Source: Lamellibrachia satsuma (taxonomy: Eukaryota; Annelida; Polychaeta; Sabellida; Siboglinidae). Taken from it: 64,000 nt of DNA. The notes below the pieces were generated by a model. It searched no databases. It saw nothing but the letters and a program-made list of their open reading frames with translations, and had not been told where the DNA came from. The translations under genes and the position numbers were made by a program. Below are positions 10,601 through 18,700 of this stretch, in pieces (the stretch's first letter is position 1; the number at the start of each line of letters is the position of its first letter). Location: positions 4,727,252 through 4,791,251 of the forward strand of contig BSQZ01000009.1 of assembly GCA_033239005.1 (NCBI GenBank), in the 5' to 3' direction.

Positions 10601-11426
10601 GGCACAGACTCTACACCCCTTGCATGCCTCTGTAGTAGACATTGTGGAGTTGGCACAGATTCTACACCCCTTGCATGCCTTTGTAGTAGACACTGTGGAG
10701 TTGACACAGACTCTACACCCCTTGCATGCCTCTGTAGTAGACATTGTGGAGTTGGTACAGACTCTACACCCCTTGCATGCCTCTGTAGTAGACACTGTGG
10801 TGTTGGCACAGACTCTACACCCCTTGCATGCCTCTGTAGTAGACATTGTGGAGTTGGCACAGACTCTACACCCCTTGCATGCCTCTGTAGTAGACACTGT
10901 GGAGTTGGCACAGACTCTACACCCCTTGCATGCCTCTGTAGTAGACACTGGAGTTGGCTCGGACTCTACACCCCCCTGCATGCTTCTGCAGTAGACATTG
11001 TGGTGTTGGCTCAGACTCTACACACACACACACACACTCTACACCTACCTTGCAAGCCTCGCATGTATTCACGCCATAGTGGAAGCCAGACGCCCTCTCA
11101 CTGCAGATCCTACATGGGGGCAGCATGACAAGCATGTGCACGGGAGTTGACTTTGGAGACTGGCTCGTATCACTCTGACATGGATTAGGACTTGACTTTG
11201 ATGACTGGCTCGTATCACTCTGACATGGGTTGGGACTTGAGTTTGATGACTGGCTCGCATCACTCTGACATGGGTTGGGACTTGACTTTGATGACTGGCT
11301 TGCATCACTCTGACATGGGTTGGGACTTGACTTTGATGACTGGCTTGCATCACTCTGACATGGGTTGGGACTTGACTTTGGTGACTGGCTCGCATCACTC
11401 TGACAAGGGACCTCACAGTTCGCCAT
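1429..11426 (-). CDS. NR1-type nuclear receptor, whole coding region (6 exons, 497 aa)
   Basis: Ligand-type transcription factor of the nuclear receptor superfamily, acting in the nucleus. Coding exons on the minus strand are 11426-11049, 9447-9306, 8812-8544, 7305-7077, 4727-4503 and 1679-1429. Lengths 378, 142, 269, 229, 225 and 251 nt give one frame of 498 codons including stop. Order: a repetitive A/B region (about residues 7-96), a two-finger C4 DNA-binding domain (from about 105) with P-box EACKG, a hinge with IKTGRYTHEKK, then a ligand-binding domain with the signature FVKALPGFQSLPMEDQ and a C-terminal AF-2 helix PPLFREMW. The P-box differs from the usual EGCKG of NR1 receptors. The DBD and hinge place it in NR1. 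I cannot name a vertebrate or fly ortholog; a lophotrochozoan-specific NR1 group (NR1P-like) is possible. It lies head-to-head with E78 and shares intron positions with it. The start at 11426 follows a splice acceptor at 11448 and sits in a good Kozak context (ACAATGG). Confidence 0.88.
1681..2046 (-). repeat. 63-bp tandem array of 3' splice acceptors (about 6 copies)
   Basis: Units begin at 1681, 1744, 1807, 1870, 1933 and 1996; the last is partial. On the minus strand each unit holds a pyrimidine-rich tract (CTCTCCTCTCGTCTTTCAG) followed by a copy of the first bases of the last NR1-receptor exon. The period is 21 codons and the receptor frame stays open through all units. The array is also open on the plus strand (1676-2083), which is a by-product of the period. 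Confidence 0.93.
2150..3740 (+). mobile_element. Decayed LINE (reverse transcriptase remnants)
   Basis: Broken frames give SQYGFRSNMSTTHALLEFVE, then KKYAIGIFVDL and AFDTVDHDI, the fingers and catalytic-region motifs of non-LTR reverse transcriptase. Near 3390-3560, AVRLLCGTKRLDHTFRLF and IGIIMFKAYHNLLPIN belong to the C-terminal region. Many stops and frameshifts; it is inactive. It lies in the last intron of the NR1 receptor. Confidence 0.85.
3271..3352. repeat. Near-perfect palindrome inside the LINE
   Basis: Two arms of about 37 bp (3271-3308 and 3315-3352), beginning AGAGCCAGCATCG and ending CGATGCTGGCTCT, with two or three mismatches and a loop of about 7 nt. It is much longer than expected by chance. 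Confidence 0.88.
4503..4727 (-). CDS. NR1 receptor coding exon 5: LBD helices 5-8
   Basis: The acceptor TTCTTTCCCCGTAG precedes 4727. Phase-1 joining gives LIK-ISTKEMWPILYHKGF, then WGDTVDMETM and KKLDLTYPETVLLAVLS, the usual L-x-L-t-x-x-E motif of helix 8. The donor GTAAGT follows 4503 (phase 1). A 42-bp-arm inverted repeat lies about 50 nt upstream of the acceptor. Confidence 0.9.
4780..4911. repeat. Inverted repeat with 42-bp arms
   Basis: Arms 4780-4821 and 4870-4911 share CTCTCAAGAAACTGTG and TTTGTTCA in opposite orientation. A related half-copy, TTTCTTGAGAGGTAAT, occurs near 18650 in the E78 intron, so this is probably a small fold-back element. Confidence 0.8.
6720..6955 (-). mobile_element. 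SINE-like copy with internal 12-bp repeats
   Basis: Its body resembles 9705-9885 (GGCAGACACACCAGGCAGAA, AAAAGACAAAGGCAATTTGG, GGCAGCAG). The tRNA-like part is interrupted by five copies of TGATCAACAGTC or a close variant. Confidence 0.6.
7077..7305 (-). CDS. NR1 receptor coding exon 4: LBD helices 3-5
   Basis: Encodes EERRLYAEMFGSLKPVTAEE through FVKALPGFQSLPMEDQMALI and a final Lys. This includes the nuclear receptor LBD signature (F-x-K ... F ... L ... DQ). The acceptor GTGGCCACAG precedes 7305 and the donor GTAGGT follows 7077 (phase 1). Confidence 0.92.
8056..8371 (+). repeat. About 315-bp repeat, copy A (in NR1 receptor intron)
   Basis: Direct, roughly 90% identical copy of 14977-15306, starting at GGGTGGTTGGGATGTTGATG and ending near the ATATTGACAGC motif. 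It lies in the intron between receptor coding exons 3 and 4. No TIRs or poly-A tail are seen that would mark it as a transposon. Confidence 0.85.
8544..8812 (-). CDS. NR1 receptor coding exon 3: hinge and start of LBD
   Basis: Acceptor CTTGTTCTGTAG, then AIKTGRYTHEKKTKNIKEVK (hinge) and LBD helices 1-2, with motifs ALLSKLPLQISENKYEKVIE and MHTVDFFSNIREKE. The donor is placed at CGG|GTTTAT (phase 0) because only this keeps the frame into the next exon. GTTTAT is a weak donor, so the exact exon end is the least certain junction of this gene. Confidence 0.82.
9139..9190. repeat. GT/GC microsatellite
   Basis: A run of GT followed by GCGT units inside the NR1 receptor intron, next to the acceptor side of exon 3. 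Confidence 0.9.
9306..9447 (-). CDS. NR1 receptor coding exon 2: second zinc finger
   Basis: Encodes GFFRRSLKKKTQYKC, then CDTQSSKRNMCAACRHKKC and IEVGMSKS. It holds the four cysteines of finger two and the start of the C-terminal extension. The acceptor CATTCACAG precedes 9447 and the donor GTGAGT follows 9306 (phase 1). Its 142 nt equal the length of the matching E78 exon. Confidence 0.93.
9705..9885 (-). mobile_element. tRNA-derived SINE
   Basis: On the minus strand GTGTGGTAGCGTGGCAG (A-box-like) and AGTTCGAGTCC (B box) are followed by GCAATTTC and a tail ending near CTATCTGGTGTCGATGCCAG. The body matches the copies at 545-655 and 6720-6955. Confidence 0.75.
10030..10118. repeat. 28-bp tandem repeat, 3 copies
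   Basis: Three copies of a unit containing AGTTATAAGTGGACCATAGT, in the intron after receptor coding exon 1. Confidence 0.9.
10497..11038 (-). repeat. 51-bp minisatellite derived from the exon 1 splice-donor region
   Basis: About ten copies of a 51-bp unit immediately downstream of coding exon 1 of the minus-strand receptor. On the minus strand the unit reads GAGGCATGCAAGGGGTGTAG where the true junction reads GAGGCTTGCAAG|GTAGGTGTAG. The unit therefore matches the exon end and donor, less two bases that remove the canonical GTAGGT. Because 51 is a multiple of 3, long ORFs appear on both strands. A short AC run lies between the array and the true junction. Confidence 0.9.
11049..11426 (-). 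CDS. NR1 receptor coding exon 1: A/B region and first zinc finger
   Basis: Begins MANCEVPCQS, runs through six 15-residue repeats rich in Ser, Asp, Gln and Cys, and ends with the first finger CRICSERASGFHYGVNTCEAC plus Lys. The donor GTAGGT starts at 11048 (phase 0), the standard DBD intron site after the P-box lysine. An acceptor (ATTTGCAG) ends at 11448, so 11447-11427 is 5' UTR and an earlier non-coding exon is expected. The in-frame ATG at 11459 would lie in the intron. Confidence 0.9.
11144..11415 (-). repeat. 45-bp coding minisatellite in the receptor A/B domain
   Basis: Six copies of a 45-bp unit inside coding exon 1, each encoding 15 residues of the form PCQSDASQSSKSSPN with small substitutions. 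The frame is kept and the array ends just before the first zinc finger. It gives a low-complexity, Ser-rich N-terminal region that could vary in copy number between individuals. Confidence 0.9.
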
Positions 11427-13019
11427 TGTGGTGCTTGCTACATGTGCCTGCAAATGCAATTAAAGGGTATTATATTATATTATTAATATCTTTCACAATT
11501 AGATTGTTTTCACTCGTCTCATTTCAGACTCATTTAAAACAAATCAAATTGACCTAGTATTTACTACATAATACTAGTTCATTTGTGCATTTTTTTATAC
11601 ACTGTTGTTTGTTCTGGTGAAATCATTGGACAAACTATTTAATTATTTATAAAATTTTGCAAAAACTAGGCAATTCCTAATACTTAAACTATTTACACAC
11701 CAGTGTTGAACATCAACGAACCTTATTTGCACAAGGTCTAAATAAATTGCGGAGGGAGCTTTAACCCAACCTATTATTACTACCATGACATGTACTGCCA
11801 TCCCTATTCCTGGGGCTTATTACTATCGCTGAATGTCAACTATTTTCTGATGGGTGTGTAAGGTTTTTGCATGTGTCAATTTAACAAACCCTTACTTAAT
11901 CCAGTCAATAAGTTTAACAAAATAAATGGCTTCCCATGCTGAATGGTTGAGTTTAGAAACAGTGACCATGAGGCGTGACGTCATCATTTCGGCACTCCAT
12001 GGGGTCCCTGATGGCTTGCCCCATGATTGTTTCGGGCCATGCTGACGGATGGTTCAGCCTAGTCGTTTCGGCCCATGCAGATGGATGGTTTGGCTCACTT
12101 CATTGAAAACTGCATTGCTACTGAATTCAGCTATTGTCGATTCGACCCACACTAGTTGCAGAATTCTAAGCAGTGGAATTCTAAGAATAGTCGTTTCAGC
12201 CCAGAGCTTGCTTTGATAAAAGGAAATTATGATTTTGCACAAAAACATATGTACATGCTCACACACTAATATAATAACAATACATAATTATTATAGAGCA
12301 ATCAAATAATGGAAAGCACTTGACATAATAAACTATAGATCCAAGCTGAAGTAATTAATATATATTACAATACAATGAACGCATACAAAGGAGAGCAACT
12401 AAAATGATTCCAGAACTGAGAGACCTTAGTTATGAAGAACGCCTGAAAGAATGTGGTTTAACAACTCTAGAGACAAGGAGGTTAAGAGGAGATCAGATTG
12501 AAGTTTTTAAGATATTGAATGGGTATGAAAATATTGATAGAAATATGTTTCTCTCACTCAAGAAGGATAGCAGAACTAGAGGACATGAGGTAAAATTAGT
12601 AAAGGATCAATGTAGATTGGACATCAGGAAGCACTCGTTCTCACAGAGGACAATAAATGAATGGAACAAATTGTCTACAGATTGTGTAACTGCTAGCAGC
12701 AGGGGTGGGTTCAATTACACATAATTATATCAATTACAATTACAATTACATTTAAATTTTTAGTTCAATTACAATTACAATTACACTCATAATTTTTCAA
12801 TTCAATTACAATTACAATTACACTGTTTCAATTTCAATTACAATTACAATTACAATTACAATTACATTATGCGGAACCAAATATATTCAGCATTTGTTAA
12901 TTATACAGTTTTGCACTTTTGCTGAATTTCAATATTTTGTACACAATTGATAAACAAATATAACGGTAATGATTGTAAATTGTTGAAGAATTGTGGCTTG
13001 AATTTTGAATTGTACTAAA

Positions 13020-13085
13020 TAAAAAGACAGCCGTTTAAACATATTTTTATTATATAAATATATATTTTAAATCTGGTATATAGAC

Positions 13086-13161
<76 letters not shown>

Positions 13162-13858
13162 TTATGTTGATGTATTTATAAACTCTTTCAAATCAATCTA
13201 GGTACTTGTCTTAACAGAGGGTACATGATTTTTGCTTATATAAAGACATTAGACAATGTCCACAAGGCTTCACCTCCTGTAGTTGCATAATCTATCTTGG
13301 AAAGGAAAGCATGCTGTGTGTCTGTGGCTGTAGCAGTGCTAATTATTGTTTGCTGAAAGGGTGGATTAGCACCTGTCCATGGCCCTGTGTACTCTAAGGG
13401 TATCTAACCAGACTGCAAACTGGTACAGTATTAAACAATGGTAGCCCAGACTGTCTCACTTGAGTCAACATACTGAATTGAGAACAACTAGCACAAGCTC
13501 TAAGTGGACTTTAACTCAGGGCTTCTGACTTGAAAAGATACTTCCTTTGGAAGACAACATTGTGTAGCTTCACTGCATTCAAAAAGGGAATAGCTCAGAC
13601 AAACACAATGTCATAAAATATTTGACTGTCAGGCTATCTGGTGTCAATACTGCTACACAAGTGTGCACACTTTGGGCTTTTGTATTAAAAGACATACAAA
13701 ACTCTGTTGATCTCAGTGCTTGTAAACAATTATTTGTGCTAAATTCATATAAATTACCGATTACAAAAATCAGAAGTAAAAAAAATCATAAATCAGTGAT
13801 TTTATGGAGTGATTTAAATCAATGATTTAAATAAAATGATTTAAATCAAACAACCCTG
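13020..13858. mobile_element. Nested hAT-like element, second family (copy 1)
   Basis: Homologous to 55706-56501 over about 600 bp (for example ACATGATTTTTGCTTATATA and CACAAGGC...CACC), with the shared right end ATTTAAATCAAACAACCCTG. The left end is unclear because of an AT-microsatellite expansion. It interrupts the 12700-14097 element. Confidence 0.8.
13095..13154. repeat. AT microsatellite
   Basis: About 60 bp of nearly pure AT dinucleotide within the nested element. Confidence 0.97.
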
Positions 13859-14976
13859 AACCTGTATGAGACTTAAATTATATTTTATTGACAGTTTGTT
13901 CAGGTAGTTTGTGATATGAAAAGTACTGTAATTGATTGTAATTGATTGTAATTGAAATAAATTTTCAATTATACAAAATATAACAATTACAATTACAATT
14001 ACAGCACAAATTTGAAACCATAATCAATTACAATTACAATATTTTGCTGTAATCAATTACAATTACAATTACAATTACGTAATTGGACCCAGCCCTGGCT
14101 AGCAGCGTGAATATGTTTAAAAACAAGGTAGACACATATCTCAGGAGGGCGGGTTATAAGTAGATGAACATTGTTGGACTCTCGATAAGCCAATGGCTTC
14201 CTTGTCCACTTGCCATCTGGGCCTTTGGCTTGGATGGCAACTCTTGTTAAATCTTGTTAAAGTTATTTCCTTATAGTTATACCATCATACGTAACCATGT
14301 CCGTGGCCATGCAGTCAAATCAACCGTACGGTACCTCAAAAATTATTATACCTAGTCTAGGCATTCGTTAGGTCTAAACTATGCCTATGGTGACTAGTCC
14401 AAGACTCTCTCCTATATGCCATGGCTTTGAGGCCTACATTCTATGACACGCACCTGCCACCGCTAGTTTACCTGGTCCTGCATGACGTCGTTGACATTTA
14501 CCTGTTTTGTGTCAGTCTAATCAGTCCTGTTTTATGAACACCTGGAATGGCTGAACACATCACAGAAACTCCGTAGCACCATTAAGTTACATTCCACGTA
14601 AATTATCCTAGTCTAAATTACCACGCGCAAAAACCACACCCCAAACTCAAAAGCAAAGGCATCCCGTAAACACTACTCATGTGACACCACGAACAAAACG
14701 AACATCGCTTAAGAGCCAATCAACTTTCAGGCACACGCCTAGCACTCGCCCGAGTTGATGTCCGGTCAGTTATCTCAGTTAATGCTGACCGTTGTAAAAA
14801 TATTTATGTTAACCAGTTTACATAAGAATATAAACAACTGTCAATATAATGAAATCTATTCACAACGGACCCAAACGTTTTACCATTAATTAAGCATAAA
14901 AATTAACTAAATCGTAGTGCATCAAGGATATTTACGGGTCAACGACAACTGAGGTAATATCCGCCATAACGCGCTG

Positions 14977-15306
14977 TGGGTGGTTGGGATGTTGATGTTT
15001 GTGAGTATTTTCCGTAGAATGAAAATAAAAAATTCTATCTGCGATGATTCATGAAAATGGTTTCAGTACTAGAAAAAAATAGTGGCACGTTGTTTGTGCG
15101 ATGAGCATAAGAGAAACGCGTAATCCATCTGACAGCCATTCGCATGGCCGTGGCGCGGGCATTGACACTGCCGCTGACACTGTGTGACAGCTGACTTCGT
15201 GTTGACGGCTTCTTCGTCTAATTTAGATGTATGCTTTCGCTAACGTTCTGGTTCTGCTAAGTTCAACAGTCGGCAACACATCGATCTTCCAGCTATATTG
15301 ACAGCG
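14977..15306 (+). repeat. About 320-bp repeat, copy B (just upstream of E78)
   Basis: Second copy of the repeat at 8056-8371, ending 228 bp before the E78 start codon. It may include E78 promoter or 5' UTR sequence. Compared with copy A it has a short local duplication (GACACTG...) and scattered substitutions. Confidence 0.85.
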
Positions 15307-15533
15307 TTCATCTTCGACAGTCTCCAGTTCAACGGCTCCCCATTTTCTACATCAAGATCAAACTGCTACCATTGTTGGTAATTTTCCGTCTCGAAATTGA
15401 CATAAGTTAAGAATTTACTGCGAATGACACGTCATCTCCTATCACTTTGCCAGTGCAGCAGCTCAGGGATTGATCAAGTACAACCAAATGTCACCACAGT
15501 TCACTGGATGAACTATTATAACGAGTTTACAAT

Positions 15534-15777
15534 ATGAATTTGGAAATAAAAATCGAACCAAGGAACAATGAGTTGCAATCATTGTCTCCACCAAAGACAA
15601 AGTCATCATCGCAGACAATGCTGCTAGAACACCCTGCTACCTCAATTGGCGGAACATTCATCGGACACCCAGTAAACCCACCCAACCCAACCACAGTGAC
15701 ACAGTTGACCCCAGAAGCCTCCCCACCTTTGCCAGGCCATTCACAGATACCAGGGTTCGTCGAATCTCTCACGCAAG
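15534..15777 (+). CDS. E78: E78 coding exon 1: A/B region
   Basis: Starts [20 protein letters not shown], is Pro/Thr/Ser-rich, and ends GFVESLTQ before the donor GTATGT (phase 1), which joins exactly to the phase of the DBD exon at 30235. The join across a 14.5-kb intron is inferred from phase, strand and absence of other candidates. RNA evidence would be needed to exclude further 5' exons. Confidence 0.72.
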
Positions 15778-18700
15778 GTATGTGAATGATTGAATGAATG
15801 AAGCAACAGTATAATGACTATTTTCACTTTTATAAATGATTACCCCATTTTTCCCATTGTGGTAACTTAACTTGCAATACTCTGCACTCCGAACAAGTTG
15901 GGTTCTTTCCCTGCCCACATTGCTTCTTATTTTAACTTGTAGTTGTAGTGGCTGGTACACGTGGTAACCAGATAATAAATATTACAGTTAAGAATATGAT
16001 AATTGTCTAGATGCAAGTGCCACAAAGTTATAATAAACAAGACACCAGAGCAAGACACTTTCTCCAGAAGCAGAACTTCCTCCAGATGTAAAAGGTGCTA
16101 ATGTACACAAGACAGAAAGAGAAGGAAACCCATCTATTAATTAAAGTCATTTAAAGCTAGTGAGGGATTGTCTAGAGGTTGGAGGGAATTATGGGTGATA
16201 CCCATTGGTTAATTCATAGCTCCTGTGGTCAGTCAAAATGTAATATAAGATGAGGTAGACGGGACTCAGGGAGTTGGGAGGCAGGAGCGATTGTCTAGGA
16301 GTATCTATGGTGTGATCAGGCAGTGTTGCAACTGGCCAGGGAGTCTGTCTGATAGCGTTACACTAGTTGAGTTTTATTGTTCACTGTTTAAAGTTTGGAG
16401 TGTGCCAGAAGTACAAAAAGAGTTAAGTGTTTTATTGTCAGTTGGTTTTTATTTTCAGTTGTTTTCATGTTTGGAATGTGTTATTAGTACTGTAACTGTA
16501 AATAAAACACTGCCATTGTAGCAAACTCAATTTGGTCGTTAGCTTAATTGGTACCCCATTGTCTTATTAACAGAGATTGCCTCTTTTGATATGATTTTTC
16601 TGGGAATGATAATATTTGAAATTGGAAATTCACAATCAGCTAACTTGAAGTATGTACAGTCATAGTGTTGAGGAAAGACTGCCCCATTTGGAGGATACCA
16701 GGTAACTTACAACTATGAAACCCACACCAGTTTGATGAAGTAAATAAATAAAAATATATATTAAACAAATTTTAAATGTTGAATGTTTATCAAAGGTTGC
16801 AATTTCTTTTAAAACATTTCTCTATTTTGAGGAGATTGCAATTGGCTATTTCTACTACAGATTTTATTTTTCATTGGAATATCAATATTACATGGCTAGT
16901 TATTAGAATGTTTATTACTGCTACGCAGGTTCCAGGTGTTATTTTGACAAATTGGCCACTAATTTCTTACCCTTCGACAGGTGTGCCAGTTACAGGCTCT
17001 ATTGATTCTATTGCATTCACTTATATGTGCACCCTTCAGCAAATTATTGATTAATCAAAATGTAAACAGTTAATAATTCATCACACGTTTCTGCTGTAGG
17101 AAGCCAGGAGGCTAATTTGTTAGACCAGTATTTAGAATTGGCATCATTAATGCTGCACATGTTCAGAGATGTGGCAACATGTTGTAATTGTAAGTGCCAT
17201 CTGTATATAAAATGATGTGGTTGTTTTTTACTATCCATTGTTGTGCTCTTTCAGTTTAATCTGAAATGAGTTGAAGGGTCATTGAACCATCCCTAAATTG
17301 TGGTAAATACAGGCTGTTGGTCTGCATAAAATTTCTCAAGTGGAACCTGTCTAATCAGTATGCTGTCTGGGAATTGAATTAAAGCCAACCAGCCAAGTTG
17401 ATTATGGTTCTCATCATTTTGGCCACCTGCCACGTTTCACACATGGCTGACAAGTAGCAATGAGATAGTGATGGCTCTTAGGGCTTTCATTTAATATTTG
17501 TGTTAGCAAATACCAGATGAAAGCTTTGTGTTCTCTGCATGAACTGTCAGACTTACTGAGCTGTGCTCGGGGTTGGCACATTTTTGTTGCTTGGTAAAAA
17601 AAAATTTACTACTGGTGAATGTCTGACGAAAACACTTTTTTACCGTTTTCACTGTTTGCCAGTAAATATCCACTCTGACAGTGCCATGGGCATTTCAGTG
17701 ATGGTTTATATATATTTTTTTTCCATTATGTTTGGTGATTTACAGGTATAAACTCTTGCCACATGCATCCAAGTCAGGTTAGGCAGGTGGACAAAAAATA
17801 TTGTTCCTTCTAATGGATACAAATGAGAAATCCCTCATCTGGCAATATATGGTGACCTTAAGTTAAATATATCATCAGCGATAGAGATACCCCCAACCAC
17901 TTTAATTGCTGCAAATCAACACATGCTTATTTACAAGTAGCTACTGTTGACTTGCACCATGGACAGTGTTGCATTGGTGAATGTAGGAAAAAGTCACAGG
18001 AAGAAATCACAGATATGTTTGACAAAGTTTAGTTTTGTGTTGGTGACAGTTGAGAAGCCACTTTCAAAATTTGCAGGGCCAGAGTGTGTGGACAGCTCCA
18101 GTCCAAAGTGTTTTTTTAATAAAACAGGTTACTTGAACTTTACAGTGTAAAAGCTGCCAGCTATATTGAAATAAAGCAAAATAAATATCACTTAATAGTG
18201 GTGTGTTAAAATCTAATTATGTTCTTGGTAATACTGTCTTAATCATCAAACTTTATTGTGCTCAAGTGTCAGTGAAAATGTGCAAGATTGTACCTTTTTA
18301 TTTAATACGTACAGTCTTCGAATAAAACAATGTCGTGACTTTATTTACCTGTGACCTTTTTCCTTGCCAAAACTAATTTTATTTCCGTGACTTTTTTCCT
18401 GTGATTTTATTACTGTGCACAATATTGGTCACAGTCATCGTCGTGAATGATCAGTGTTGTTTTAGTGACCAATCCAAAGAAATGTGGATTTGAACTTTGT
18501 CCCAATTGCCATATTAGTGGAATGTTGTTGCGTGACAAGAAACTGACACCAATTTGTGTCTTTGAATGAGTTCTCATTCCGCATTGATGTTGCTATGCCA
18601 ACAAGGATCCAGTGAGTTGGTCAGAATATTCTGAAAGAATACAAAGGTTTCTTGAGAGGTAATTACCATATCAAATAACATTGTATCATTCTTAGTAGCG

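Larger units (their letters stand above)
12700..14097. mobile_element. hAT-like non-autonomous transposon with 8-bp target duplication
   Basis: Begins CAGGGGTGGGTTCAATTAC and ends GTAATTGGACCCAGCCCTG, imperfect terminal inverted repeats. It is flanked by the exact 8-bp direct repeat GCTAGCAG (12692-12699 and 14098-14105), and removing it restores the LINE frame. Subterminal regions are built of CAATTA repeats. CAGGG termini and an 8-bp duplication are typical of the hAT superfamily. No transposase is visible. A second element is nested inside. Confidence 0.9.
12360..14260 (+). mobile_element. LINE 3' end split by a DNA transposon
   Basis: The left part encodes KMIPELRDLSYEERLKECGL, then RRLRGDQIEVFKILNGYENI and FSQRTINEWNKLSTDCVTAS, the C-terminal end of a non-LTR reverse transcriptase ORF. 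After the insertion the frame resumes at 14098 with SSVNMFKNKVDTYLRRAGYK and a stop, followed by the LINE 3' UTR (GCCATCTGGGCCTTTGGCTT, repeated TCTTGTTAAA). The same LINE family is found at 53636-53920. Confidence 0.92.
11448..15533. other. Head-to-head intergenic region of the two receptors
   Basis: About 4 kb between the 5' coding ends of the divergent receptors. It holds a LINE remnant (12360-14260) interrupted by a hAT-like element (12700-14097) and copy B of the 320-bp repeat. It should contain the promoters and non-coding first exons of both genes, but I see no clear TATA box or 5' exon boundary. From 14260 to 14976 I see no further feature. Confidence 0.7.

Noticed and set aside
10464..10994. 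Long repetitive ORFs on both strands
   Set aside because: They arise because the 51-bp period is a multiple of 3. The stretch is intronic in the receptor model and lacks independent coding signs.
16000..16580. Solo LTR (TATA-like and AATAAA motifs about 260 bp apart)
   Set aside because: No TG...CA ends with a target duplication could be fixed, and there is no second LTR or internal coding region.
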